Positions 55,276 through 64,000 of a stretch of DNA of 64,000 nt are shown one piece after another. The stretch is taken from assembly GCF_002210225.1 (NCBI RefSeq), contig NZ_MWUJ01000003.1, positions 186,001-250,000 of the forward strand, given 5' to 3'. The stretch comes from Geofilum rhodophaeum. GTDB lineage: Bacteria > Bacteroidota > Bacteroidia > Bacteroidales > Marinilabiliaceae. The first letter of the stretch is position 1. Each line of letters opens with the position of its first letter. The notes under the pieces were generated by a model. The model was given only the letters and a program-made list of their open reading frames with translations. It was not told where the DNA came from and did no database searches. Both the position numbers and the translations under genes were made by a program.

Positions 55276-56436
55276 ATGAACATAGATAAACAACGCATTA
55301 AAGTAGCCATCGCAGGAACGGGTTGCGTGGGAAGAGGCCTGGCCTTGCTCCTGAGCAAATTGCCCGACTTTGAACTAACGGGCATTCTTACGCGCCGTAA
55401 GGGCCCCATCAGCGATTTGCTGGTCAATCAGGCCCTGGTGACCAATAATGCCCACCAAGTGATGGAGGGAACCGACGTTTTGGTGGTCAGCACCGGTGAT
55501 GTGGTTTATTCCACCGAAATCATCCGTTTGGCCTTCAGCTATAAGCTCCCCGTAGTAACCATGGATGCCGACACCCAAATTGTAAGCGGCTCGTGGCTGT
55601 CTAAGCAGGGCCGACTGACCGAAGCAGAGGGCGATCAGCCCGGCTGTCTGGCGGCACTAAAAGAGGAAGTTACGGCCATGGGCTTCCAGCCCTTGGTTTT
55701 GGGCAACATCAAAGGCTTTCTGAACCAAAACCCGACCATGGAAGAAATGTCCTTTTGGTCGAAGAAACAAGGCTTTTCCTTACACAGTGTGACTTCATTT
55801 ACCGACGGCACCAAGCTGCAAACCGAACAGTGCCTGGTGGCCAACGGACTGGGCGCCGATATACTAAAGCAGGGACTCACCGGCGAACGGATCGACGACT
55901 TGCAAACGGGCGCGTTTCGCCTGGCTGAACAGGCCAGTGCTGCCGGCAAAATCATCAGCGATTACATCATTTCCCCAACGGCCCCTCCCGGGGTGTTTAT
56001 TGTAGCCGAACACGACCCGGCTCTGGCTGGCGGATTAAAGGCCTACAAAATGGGCGACGGACCCTATTACCTGCATTACAAGCCCTACCACCTCTGTTAC
56101 TTTGAAGTACCCAAAACCATTCGCCGCTTCGTCCACGAGCAACGGGGACTTCTAGACAATGGCAGCACACCGCACACAGGCGTTGCTGCTGTAGCCAAAA
56201 GAGACTTGCAAGCGGGCAGTTTCATTGATACGGGGATTGGCTCGCTCATGGTACGTGGCGAAGCGGTGGAGTTATCGGCACTGCCCAATATGGTACCAAT
56301 CGGCCTCCTGAATCAGGCCTGGCTTAAAAAGAAGGTGGAAGCGGGACAAGTACTGACTTTCGACGATGTGGAAATTCCGGAGAGTACGGCGCTCACTGCC
56401 TGGGAGGAGACCGTGACGCAGCACAAAACCATTTAA
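55276..56436 (+). CDS. NAD(P)-binding homoserine-dehydrogenase-like oxidoreductase with C-terminal SAF domain
   Basis: 386 residues. The Rossmann fold starts IKVAIAGTGCVGRGLALLLS with GxGxxG. Central YYLHYKPYHLCYFEVPKTI is typical of the family of homoserine-dehydrogenase-like proteins fused to SAF. The C-terminal SAF domain is visible in AVAKRDLQAGSFIDTGIGSL and KKKVEAGQVLTFDDVEIPE. Its substrate is not established; relatives are thought to act on short sugar acids or aldehydes. It is divergent from the polysaccharide operon, whose NeuB-like synthase lacks a SAF domain; a link is speculative. Confidence 0.78.
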   Translation: MNIDKQRIKVAIAGTGCVGRGLALLLSKLPDFELTGILTRRKGPISDLLVNQALVTNNAHQVMEGTDVLVVSTGDVVYSTEIIRLAFSYKLPVVTMDADTQIVSGSWLSKQGRLTEAEGDQPGCLAALKEEVTAMGFQPLVLGNIKGFLNQNPTMEEMSFWSKKQGFSLHSVTSFTDGTKLQTEQCLVANGLGADILKQGLTGERIDDLQTGAFRLAEQASAAGKIISDYIISPTAPPGVFIVAEHDPALAGGLKAYKMGDGPYYLHYKPYHLCYFEVPKTIRRFVHEQRGLLDNGSTPHTGVAAVAKRDLQAGSFIDTGIGSLMVRGEAVELSALPNMVPIGLLNQAWLKKKVEAGQVLTFDDVEIPESTALTAWEETVTQHKTI

Positions 56437-56442
56437 GGGGAC

Positions 56443-56571
56443 TTAATAGTTGAAATCCTCCTGTTTGGCCACGAACATTTCATCCAAGTCCGAGTGATGA
56501 AACATCCCCCATGGAAATCCGTCATAGAAGCACTCCAATCGACAGTATTGACCTCTGTAGTCAGAATCTTT
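56443..56571 (-). pseudogene. Possible C-terminal gene remnant without a start codon
   Basis: An open frame of 42 codons ending in TAA between the FemAB-like gene and the SAF oxidoreductase. It looks protein-like (DSDYRGQYCRLECFYDGFPW then GMFHHSDLDEM, FVAKQEDFNY) with balanced composition and several Trp, Tyr and Cys residues. A TGA at 56574-56572 closes the frame upstream and no ATG occurs before residue 23. This suggests the tail of a decayed gene or a frameshift fragment. I do not recognise the family. Chance cannot be excluded. Confidence 0.35.
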
Positions 56572-56581
56572 TCAGACAAAG

Positions 56582-57619
56582 TTAAGCTTTAATCGGTTTG
56601 GCACGCAAACGCCTCAACAACCAAAGCAAGGGATTGAGCAAATTCTGGGGGAAGCACAAAAAATTGGTGGTAGCGCCATATACCCAACGCCTTTGTCCCC
56701 CGCGGGCTTCCTTACTTCTTTCCAATCCGGCAGAGCCGGCATCTCCGGTGGCTCCCCCCAAATTGTAAGCACTGTAGCGCTGCAAGCGGTAACTTTCTAT
56801 GAGCTGATAGTCGGCCAGTCCCGCCAAACCAAAACGGTAAGCCGCACTGTCCGACCCCACCAACAGATTAAAAGCGCGGCCCTCCCGCTCCAGATTAAAC
56901 AAAATACAATTGGGAGTCGGTGCTCCGGGAAGCTCCACTTTATAATAGCGTCCAGCACCTTCTTTGTAGAGTCTTTCCAGACTCTTGCTGTTCAATAGCG
57001 GCAAATAAAAAGGATTGTAGGCCTCCCCGTATTTTGAGCTCCTCTTTTCAAGGGTGGCGCCCAATAAGACCTCCAAGCCGCCCTGCAAATCCTCTCCTTC
57101 TGCGAGCATAAAATGCGCCTCTTTTTTCAGCGCCTTTTTCACATTGCGCCTGAAGTTGGTACTGAAATCCGGACCTTCGCCATTTAGGGGGACAACAAAC
57201 TCACAACGTTTGTTGACAAACCAGCCTTTAACGCGCGGGGCCATGCCGTGTTGCTGATCGTAAGAGGCCATAACCAGGCGCTGGATGCCCTTGCTGCGCG
57301 CATAGGCAAGCAGGGCAGCACAACAGTCATCCAGCAAATCCTGCCGGGTTTCCCCTAAAGCAGGGGAGGCATAAAACAACAAACTGCGCCCTTTGAGCCA
57401 CCCATTCTGCTGCAGCACTCCGGAAACCTTAGCCACAACGGTCTCGCCCTGAACAAAATCAAGAAAAACACTGCTTGCCTGCGTTCCGGCCATTGCCCGG
57501 ACCCATTCCGGAGTAAGGAAAAGACTGAAAGCAAAAGCGTTCAGGTTTCTTTCCCATATTTCGGGTCGGACAGCGACAACTCTGAGGGGGCTGATTTTTC
57601 CTTCGGTAGCATTCTTCAT
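56582..57619 (-). CDS. FemAB/BioF2-like GNAT-fold acyltransferase
   Basis: 345 residues from the ATG at 57619 (the TTG just before it is less likely). Residues 150-310 form the Acetyltransf_6-like domain with FSTNFRRNVKKALKKEAHFM (the FR..RN..KA segment) and RFGLAGLADYQLIESYRLQR followed by YNLGGATG. FemAB-like proteins transfer an aminoacyl or acyl group; members in exopolysaccharide loci are presumed to modify sugars. The C-terminus is hydrophobic and basic. Its nearness to the polysaccharide cluster with ATP-grasp enzymes is suggestive. Confidence 0.75.
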   Translation of the reverse strand: MKNATEGKISPLRVVAVRPEIWERNLNAFAFSLFLTPEWVRAMAGTQASSVFLDFVQGETVVAKVSGVLQQNGWLKGRSLLFYASPALGETRQDLLDDCCAALLAYARSKGIQRLVMASYDQQHGMAPRVKGWFVNKRCEFVVPLNGEGPDFSTNFRRNVKKALKKEAHFMLAEGEDLQGGLEVLLGATLEKRSSKYGEAYNPFYLPLLNSKSLERLYKEGAGRYYKVELPGAPTPNCILFNLEREGRAFNLLVGSDSAAYRFGLAGLADYQLIESYRLQRYSAYNLGGATGDAGSAGLERSKEARGGQRRWVYGATTNFLCFPQNLLNPLLWLLRRLRAKPIKA

Positions 57620-57636
57620 CAAAGCACTAAGAAAAA

Positions 57637-57888
57637 TTAAATAAACGAATAATGCTTCGGCCGATATTCAGCACGGGATGATCGGGGAGTTTCTTGCTCA
57701 GCATAATGCACAATGCCCATGCCGTTTTCAAGTAAGTTCGTTAAGGTAGAGCGATTAAAAATAAGCAGACACATTGGATCGTAAGCGTGGCCGTATCTCT
57801 CCTTCCTTATCAGGCGGATATCGTCCATATCCTGCTTCCAATCGGACAGGTCAACTTGCTGAATATTGAACGAGGCATTAGTGGGCAT
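57637..57888 (-). CDS. Short hypothetical protein (83 residues), possibly truncated
   Basis: 83 residues from the ATG at 57888 (a TTG at 57894 also opens the frame). The sequence begins MPTNASFNIQQVDLSDWKQD and continues DIRLIRKERYGHAYDPMCLL, with no membrane segment or signal peptide. It ends 17 bases before the FemAB-like ATG on the same strand, so they form one unit. It may be a small partner or the N-terminal part of a broken acyltransferase; I do not recognise it. Confidence 0.5.
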   Translation of the reverse strand: MPTNASFNIQQVDLSDWKQDMDDIRLIRKERYGHAYDPMCLLIFNRSTLTNLLENGMGIVHYAEQETPRSSRAEYRPKHYSFI

Positions 57889-58036
57889 AATCAAGGACAG
57901 TTTCCTGCAAGATAAAAGGAATGCCCTTAGCTCCTTAATATTTTACACAACCGGCCCCAATTTGTTTACAAACAGCCCAAAAACGCCAACAGGCCGTTTT
58001 AAGATCAAGTATTTGGAAAGCGTCCGTAAACCAAAG

Positions 58037-58591
58037 CTACTTGGGCAAGCGAATTCGATAATCTGTGTGCACCTTACCAACGGTTATGGCATTGAGCTTG
58101 CCTTTGATCAACCGCTTACGCAGGGGCGACAGGTAATCGACAAACAACTTACCTTCGATGTGATCGTACTCGTGCTGCACTATGCGTGCCGCAAAACCTT
58201 CCAGGACCTCCTCCTGGGGCTGGAAATTTTCGTCCAGATATTTAATGCGGATACGGTGCGACCGTGGAACTTCTTCACGAATGCCGGGGATACTCAGGCA
58301 ACCTTCAGAATCCCATTCCTTATCGGGTCCGTACTCCAATATTTCGGCGTTGATAAAAGTCTTCTTGAATCCTTCCAGCTCGGGAAACTCATCGGCCATG
58401 GGACTGCCATCGATCACAAAGAGGCGAATGGCGAGACCTATTTGCGGTGCCGCCAGTCCCACTCCGTCGGAATGGTACATGGTTTCCCACATGTTTTTGT
58501 GCAATTCTTCAAAACCCTCGTAATCGGGCCCAATTTCGGCACCTACTTTACGCAGCACCGGGTGACCATATACATATATCGGTAACAACAT
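58037..58591 (-). CDS. def: Peptide deformylase
   Basis: 184 residues. Removes the formyl group from the N-terminal Met of new proteins. All three metal-site motifs are present: [18 protein letters not shown] (GxGxAAxQ), [16 protein letters not shown] (EGCLS, Cys ligand) and [16 protein letters not shown] (HExDH, two His ligands and catalytic Glu). ruvX lies 33 bases upstream on the same strand, so the two are likely co-transcribed. Confidence 0.96.
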   Translation of the reverse strand: MLLPIYVYGHPVLRKVGAEIGPDYEGFEELHKNMWETMYHSDGVGLAAPQIGLAIRLFVIDGSPMADEFPELEGFKKTFINAEILEYGPDKEWDSEGCLSIPGIREEVPRSHRIRIKYLDENFQPQEEVLEGFAARIVQHEYDHIEGKLFVDYLSPLRKRLIKGKLNAITVGKVHTDYRIRLPK

Positions 58592-58624
58592 GGTAAAAAA
58601 ATTAATTCTTTTCTCCTCTTCGCT

Positions 58625-59047
58625 TTAACGCCCCAAACTTTGGGTCTCCATCCAGGACTGTAAGATAATGGTGGCACTGATTTTATCTACCATCGCCTTG
58701 TCCTGTCTGGCCTTTCGTCCCAATCCCCCGTCAATCATCGTCTGAAAGGCCAGGCGACTGGTAAAGCGTTCGTCCACCCATTCAACAGTCAGGTGCGGAA
58801 ACTTGTTCTTAAGACTATTGACAAAAGGGCGTATGTGGGCCATGGATTCGCTGTCGCTTCCGTCACTCTGGCGGGCATAGCCCACTACAAACAAATCGAC
58901 TACTTCTTGCGACAAATAACGCTGAATATAGGGCAGCGCCTCATGAAACAACAAGGTGGTGAGCCCATTGGCGATCAGGCGTGAGGGATCGGTTACCGCC
59001 ACGCCAATTCTTTTTTTCCCCACATCAAAAGCCATTACTCTGCCCAC
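58625..59047 (-). CDS. ruvX: Holliday junction resolvase-like protein RuvX/YqgF
   Basis: 140 residues from the GTG at 59047, which gives MGRVMAFDVGKKRIGVAVTD, the standard N-terminus; an ATG at 59035 would remove it. RNase H-like fold with acidic residues in AFDVGKKR, VEWVDERFTSRLA and a C-terminal DKISATIILQSW. Essential nuclease involved in 16S rRNA processing (pre-16S nuclease) in many bacteria. Precedes def on the same strand. Confidence 0.93.
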   Translation of the reverse strand: MGRVMAFDVGKKRIGVAVTDPSRLIANGLTTLLFHEALPYIQRYLSQEVVDLFVVGYARQSDGSDSESMAHIRPFVNSLKNKFPHLTVEWVDERFTSRLAFQTMIDGGLGRKARQDKAMVDKISATIILQSWMETQSLGR

Positions 59048-59189
59048 TGGTCCTTCGCTTTAAGACACTGATTCTAACTGAAAACAAAACACAAAGGTAA
59101 GGAAAATACCCCAAAAGCAGCTGCAGGCATCCGGCAATTTCCAGATACGGACTTCCAGGGACCCAAAACTTACGACCATCACCGCGTCG

Positions 59190-59224
59190 AAAAAAGGGCG
59201 CCCTCCGACCGGAAGACGCCCTCT
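59190..59224 (-). terminator. Terminator of pyruvate phosphate dikinase gene
   Basis: AGGGCG (59195-59200) pairs with CGCCCT (59217-59222) and the stem can extend inward through GTCTTCCGGTC-like imperfect pairs. On the minus strand the hairpin is followed by TTTTTT. Confidence 0.7.
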
Positions 59225-59255
59225 CTCTCAAAAAGAAACACAATAAAACACTGTC

Positions 59256-61961
59256 TTATTCAATGGCTGCCTGAGCTGCAGCCAGACGGGCAATAGGCAC
59301 CCGGTAGGGCGAACAACTGACGTAGTTCATCCCTACACGGTGACAAAACTTGACCGAACTGGGTTCGCCCCCATGCTCGCCACAAATACCCACCTTCAAA
59401 TCGGGTTTAACGGAACGTCCCTTTTGGGTGCCCATTTGTACCAGTTGGCCCACACCTTCCTGGTCCAACACCTGAAAAGGATCGTGCTTCAAAATCCCCT
59501 TATCCAAATAGATGGGCAGGAAGGTGCCAATATCGTCGCGCGAATAACCAAAGGTCATCTGCGTTAGGTCATTGGTTCCAAAAGAAAAGAAGTCTGCTTC
59601 GGCGGCCACCAAATCAGCGGTAAGGGCGGCACGTGGAATCTCTATCATGGTGCCCAGCAGGTAGTCGATTTTGTCGCCCCGCTCTTCAAAAACTTTATTG
59701 GCGGTACCCCTAATAATGCCGGCCTGCATGTCAAATTCCTTCACGGTTCCAATCAAAGGCACCATGATTTCAGGACGGGCATCGATGCCCTTGGCCTTCA
59801 AATTCAGGGCCGCCTCAATGATGGCGCGGGTCTGCATTTCCGTAATTTCAGGGAAGGTATTGCCCAAACGACAACCGCGGTGTCCCAACATGGGGTTAAA
59901 TTCTTCCAGAGAATCGACCTTGGCTTTGATCACATCGACCGAAACCCCCATTTCCTCTGCCAGCTCACGCTGGGTAGCCAATTGGTGGGGCACAAACTCG
60001 TGCAAAGGCGGATCCAGCAAACGTATGGTTACCCCGTAACCGGCCATGGCTTCAAAAATGCCTTCAAAATCTTCCCGCTGATAGGGCAAAAGTTTGTTGA
60101 GGGCACGCTTGCGGCCATCAACGGTGGAAGCCAAAATCATTTCGCGTATGGCTTTGATGCGGTGCCCCTCAAAGAACATGTGTTCGGTGCGACAAAGGCC
60201 TATGCCTTTGGCGCCAAATTCTTTGGCAATTTGGGCATCCTTGGGCGAATCGGCGTTGGTGCGGACATCCATCTTGGTGAACTTGGCGGCAAGGTCCATG
60301 ATTAATCCAAAATCGCCACTCATATCGGGCTTACGGGTCAACACTTCTCCTTCATAAACCTCCCCGGTACTGCCGTTGAGTGAAATCCACTCGCCTTCTT
60401 TATACACCTTCCCTTCGATGGTCATGGTACGGGCACGGTAATCTACTTTTACACCGCCGGCACCCGATACACAGCATTTACCCATACCTCGGGCAACCAC
60501 AGCTGCGTGGGAGGTCATGCCACCGCGGGCAGTCAAAATACCACGTGCAATATTCATACCTTCCAAATCTTCGGGAGAGGTTTCTATCCGCACCAAAATA
60601 CTCTGGGGAAACTTAGCCGCCTCATCGGCAAAGAAAACGATTTGACCGGTTGCTGCCCCGGGGGATGCAGGCAAACCTTTGGCCAACACTTTGGCCGAAC
60701 GTACGGCAATGCTGTCGAACACCGGGTGCAACAACTCATCCAACTTATTGGGCTCCAAACGCAGGAGCGCTGTCTTTTCATCAATCTTGCCTTCACGCAA
60801 CAAATCCATAGCAATCTTTACCATGGCGGCAGCGGTACGCTTACCACTCCGGGTTTGCAGGATCCACAGCTTGCCCGACTGGATGGTGAACTCCATGTCC
60901 TGCATGTCCTTATAATGCTCCTCAAGCTTTTGCTGAACCGCATCCAGTTCTTTATACAGCTCAGGCATAGTCTCCTCCAGGGAGGGATACCTGGACTTTC
61001 GCTCTTCTTCCGAAACACCCTGAAATTCAGCCCAAATGCGACTGCCGACAACATTAATATTCTGCGGTGTACGGGTGCCGGCTACCACGTCCTCACCCTG
61101 AGCGTTGATCAGGTATTCGCCATTAAAAACATCTTCTCCTGTAGCGGCATCACGTGTGAAGGCCACACCAGTAGCAGAAGTTTCGCCCATATTCCCAAAC
61201 ACCATAGCCTGCACATTTACGGCAGTACCCCACTCATCAGGAATATTGTTCAGACGACGGTAATAATTGGCTCTGGGATTGGTCCAGCTGTCGAACACCG
61301 CCATAACAGCCCCCCAAAGCTGCTCCCATGCGCAGGTTGGGAAATCCTTCCCGGTCTGCTTTTTCACGGCTGCCTTAAAACGCTTTACCAAGTCCTTTAA
61401 ATCATCAACGGTAAATTCGGTATCGAGCTCGATGCCTTTTGCGTGTTTACGTTCCTCCATGATTTCTTCGAAAGGATCAATGTCCTCCTTGGTTTCGGGT
61501 TTCAAACCCAAAACCACATCCCCGTACATTTGCACAAAACGACGGTAAGAATCCCAGGCAAACCAGGCGTTGCCCGATTTGGCAGCAATACCTTCCACAG
61601 CCTCGTCGTTCAGCCCCAAATTCAGGATGGTGTCCATCATTCCGGGCATTGACGCTCTGGCACCTGAGCGAACCGAAACCAAAAGGGGATTCTTAGCATC
61701 ACCAAATTTAGTACCCGTCAGCTGCTCAACATTGGCAATGGCTGCTTCCACCTCCGGCTTCAACAACGCCACCACCTGGTCTCTGCCCAGCTGATTGTAT
61801 TCGGTACACACCTCGGTAGTAATGGTGAATCCCGGGGGTACTGGCACCCCAATAAGGTTCATTTCGGCCAGGTTGGCACCCTTGCCTCCAAGCAGATTCC
61901 TCATGTCTGCTTTTCCTTCGGCTTTACCGTTACCGAAGGTGTAAACACGCTTCTTGCTCAT
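59256..61961 (-). CDS. ppdK: Pyruvate, phosphate dikinase
   Basis: 901 residues; interconverts pyruvate, ATP and Pi with PEP, AMP and PPi. The N-terminal ATP-grasp domain starts KADMRNLLGGKGANLAEMNL. The central swivelling domain carries the phospho-His in GGMTSHAAVVARGMGKCCVS, and the C-terminal TIM barrel has LCRTEHMFFE and the catalytic Cys in VGICGEHGGEPSS. With NifJ encoded to its right it supports reversible pyruvate/PEP metabolism in anaerobic growth. Single gene with its own terminator. Confidence 0.97.
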   Translation of the reverse strand: MSKKRVYTFGNGKAEGKADMRNLLGGKGANLAEMNLIGVPVPPGFTITTEVCTEYNQLGRDQVVALLKPEVEAAIANVEQLTGTKFGDAKNPLLVSVRSGARASMPGMMDTILNLGLNDEAVEGIAAKSGNAWFAWDSYRRFVQMYGDVVLGLKPETKEDIDPFEEIMEERKHAKGIELDTEFTVDDLKDLVKRFKAAVKKQTGKDFPTCAWEQLWGAVMAVFDSWTNPRANYYRRLNNIPDEWGTAVNVQAMVFGNMGETSATGVAFTRDAATGEDVFNGEYLINAQGEDVVAGTRTPQNINVVGSRIWAEFQGVSEEERKSRYPSLEETMPELYKELDAVQQKLEEHYKDMQDMEFTIQSGKLWILQTRSGKRTAAAMVKIAMDLLREGKIDEKTALLRLEPNKLDELLHPVFDSIAVRSAKVLAKGLPASPGAATGQIVFFADEAAKFPQSILVRIETSPEDLEGMNIARGILTARGGMTSHAAVVARGMGKCCVSGAGGVKVDYRARTMTIEGKVYKEGEWISLNGSTGEVYEGEVLTRKPDMSGDFGLIMDLAAKFTKMDVRTNADSPKDAQIAKEFGAKGIGLCRTEHMFFEGHRIKAIREMILASTVDGRKRALNKLLPYQREDFEGIFEAMAGYGVTIRLLDPPLHEFVPHQLATQRELAEEMGVSVDVIKAKVDSLEEFNPMLGHRGCRLGNTFPEITEMQTRAIIEAALNLKAKGIDARPEIMVPLIGTVKEFDMQAGIIRGTANKVFEERGDKIDYLLGTMIEIPRAALTADLVAAEADFFSFGTNDLTQMTFGYSRDDIGTFLPIYLDKGILKHDPFQVLDQEGVGQLVQMGTQKGRSVKPDLKVGICGEHGGEPSSVKFCHRVGMNYVSCSPYRVPIARLAAAQAAIE

Positions 61962-62104
61962 AACTGTTGGTTTTACAGAGTTAAAATCCTTGCTTCATTA
62001 CAAATAAACTGATTTTTTTCGACTTTTTAACTATACAAACCAAAGCGGCAAGCATAAAATATTGTTAATAATACACAAATTAAGAATACTTAAAACTTGT
62101 AAAA

Positions 62105-62133
62105 ATAAAAGGCTGCCCAAAGGCAGCCTTTTC
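62105..62133 (-). terminator. Terminator of the dihydroorotate-dehydrogenase-like gene
   Basis: Stem AAAAGGCTGCC (62107-62117) with GGCAGCCTTTT (62122-62132) and a CAAA loop. On the minus strand it ends in a T tract 29 bases beyond the stop codon. Confidence 0.82.
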
Positions 62134-62161
62134 AACAGTCTTTCTGGTACAGCCCAGCGGC

Positions 62162-63175
62162 CTAATTCACCGGATATTTATCGGTATAGGTCTTAGATTT
62201 CATAAGAAAATCGACATACTGTGCCCGCTTATAGGCATAAGGATCGTCCTTGAGACTCGTCCGCGAAAGCTTTCCGCGAAACTCGTCCACCGACTTATAG
62301 CCTTTTTGACTCATCCAACTGCTCAATTGCTCCAACATTGCAGCAAGTCCCTTAAAGCCCTGTTTGTAAATAGCACTAACGACCTGCACAGCATCGGCAC
62401 CGGCCAGCAAAGCAGCAATCATATCCTTCCCTTCCAATATTCCTGTATTGGCACATAAAGAACCACTCACCTTCCCATGCAGCAATCCCATATACCGCAA
62501 AGAAAGACGGCTGTCGCCAGGTTGACTCAGATTATAAGGCATTTCAAGCTCCTCGGTATCCACATTAACATCGGGCTGAAAAAGTCGGTTAAAAAGTACA
62601 AACCCTGCAGCACCTGCGCCATCCAAACGAGAAATAAAGGAAAGCGGATTGGTATAGTAAGGACTGAGCTTCACGGCTACCGGTATATTTACCTTTTTCA
62701 AAACCCGCTTAAGCACTTCCACCTGCTCCGATTCAATAGCCGCGGGGTCCTGGTTGCCATCGCTCAGGGCAGCATAGAAATTCAACTCCAGGGCATCTAC
62801 TCCTGTTTCGGCCAGATGCTGGGCATAGTCCTCCCAGCTCTCTTTATAAAGACAGTTGAGACTGGCAATAACCGGAATATCCAGGGCCTCCTTGAGTTCA
62901 CGGAGAGCCAGAAGATGGGCTTTGGGTCCGGCATGTTCCACCTTTGGAAACAAATTAATCATCTCCGCATTGCGATCGTCGTAGGCATGCAAGTCATCGT
63001 CCAGTTCCGCCGCCTCCAGATTCAGCTGCTCCTCAAAAAGGGATTTAAAAACAATGGCTGAGGCACCGGCTTTCTGCAACTCCAAAGCCTTCTTAAGATC
63101 CAGCGTAAGATTAGAAGCACCGACCATCAGCGGATTTTTCAGCTTCAGGCCCAAATAAGAAATTGAAAGGTCCAT
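62162..63175 (-). CDS. Dihydroorotate dehydrogenase-like flavoprotein
   Basis: 337 residues from the ATG at 63175 (a TTG at 63181 also opens the frame). TIM-barrel FMN protein: MDLSISYLGLKLKNPLMVGA at the N-terminus, VIASLNCLYKESWEDYAQHL, VDALELNFYAALSD, VAVKLSPYYTNPLSF and DAVQVVSAIYKQGF (phosphate-binding end). It resembles the short dihydroorotate-dehydrogenase-like or PreA-like proteins placed next to nifJ in Bacteroidota and is probably not the pyrimidine enzyme. Electron transfer with the NifJ/ferredoxin system is possible (inference). Confidence 0.87.
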   Translation of the reverse strand: MDLSISYLGLKLKNPLMVGASNLTLDLKKALELQKAGASAIVFKSLFEEQLNLEAAELDDDLHAYDDRNAEMINLFPKVEHAGPKAHLLALRELKEALDIPVIASLNCLYKESWEDYAQHLAETGVDALELNFYAALSDGNQDPAAIESEQVEVLKRVLKKVNIPVAVKLSPYYTNPLSFISRLDGAGAAGFVLFNRLFQPDVNVDTEELEMPYNLSQPGDSRLSLRYMGLLHGKVSGSLCANTGILEGKDMIAALLAGADAVQVVSAIYKQGFKGLAAMLEQLSSWMSQKGYKSVDEFRGKLSRTSLKDDPYAYKRAQYVDFLMKSKTYTDKYPVN

Positions 63176-63257
63176 ATACAAAATTTTAAAGGTTGCTGCG
63201 ATAAGAAAATACTCTATTAAATTACAAATAACTTACTGAAAGAAAAAGCCTGAACCC

Positions 63258-63285
63258 AAAAAAGGGCACCTTACGGTGCCCTTTT
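63258..63285 (-). terminator. Terminator of nifJ
   Basis: GGGCACC (63264-63270) pairs with GGTGCCC (63275-63281), loop TTAC, flanked by A and T tracts. It lies between nifJ and the downstream flavoprotein gene, so the two are not simply one transcript. Confidence 0.8.
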
Positions 63286-63307
63286 AACTTATTTACATGT
63301 TCTCAAG

Positions 63308-64000
<693 letters not shown>

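Overview
The window is chromosomal DNA from a member of the Bacteroidota, most likely a Bacteroidales/Marinilabiliales-type environmental bacterium. Several signs agree. Promoters have the TAnnTTTG -7 box with a TTTG-like -33 box. Two secreted proteins carry type IX secretion C-terminal sorting domains. Small lineage proteins (a DUF4199-type membrane protein, paired DUF3857 proteins, a pRiA4b ORF-3-like protein) are present, and the polysaccharide-export lipoprotein at the left edge has the N-terminus typical of this phylum. Pyruvate:ferredoxin oxidoreductase and pyruvate phosphate dikinase point to anaerobic or facultative carbon metabolism; KatG, Dps and aconitase point to oxygen tolerance. 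No rRNA, insertion sequence, prophage or CRISPR array was seen.

Layout. 0-15 kb is housekeeping: start of a Wza-type lipoprotein, ComEC, TrkA, Sua5/TsaC, a compact RNA cluster (SRP RNA, tRNA-Thr, tRNA-Tyr), a DUF4199/glycosyltransferase/methyltransferase operon, a Nudix protein, MiaA, an outer-membrane barrel, Dps and two adjacent DUF3857/transglutaminase-like exported proteins, the first with a degenerate active site. 15-28 kb holds aconitase, a GH43 and a PL1 pectate lyase (convergent), KatG, GapA, a 43-residue lipoprotein, and a TlpA-like lipoprotein with a NarL-type two-component pair.

28-55 kb is a large surface-polysaccharide locus, nearly all on the minus strand and tightly packed with overlapping genes. 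It starts with an MsbA/PglK-like ABC exporter and runs through a NeuB-like synthase lacking the SAF domain, a NeuA-HAD phosphatase fusion, eight or more glycosyltransferases, a Wzy/WaaL-type membrane protein, a CapK-type adenylating enzyme, a deacetylase-like protein, UDP-GlcNAc 2-epimerase, a PglC-type phosphoglycosyl transferase, a DegT aminotransferase and a PglF/CapD-type dehydratase. It ends with a T9SS-sorted beta-helix protein 21 bases downstream. Inside it, on the opposite strand, sits a pair of tandem paralogous ATP-grasp enzymes. I infer a lipid-linked oligosaccharide begun with a 4-amino-4,6-dideoxy sugar, carrying a nonulosonic acid (KDN is the most economical guess from gene content), flipped by an ABC transporter and probably decorated with an amino acid or acyl group. 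This is the most likely home of unusual biology in the window.

55-64 kb holds an oxidoreductase with a C-terminal SAF domain, a FemAB-like acetyltransferase flanked by a short unknown gene and a likely gene remnant, peptide deformylase, RuvX, pyruvate phosphate dikinase, a dihydroorotate-dehydrogenase-like protein and the C-terminal part of pyruvate:ferredoxin oxidoreductase (NifJ), cut by the right edge.
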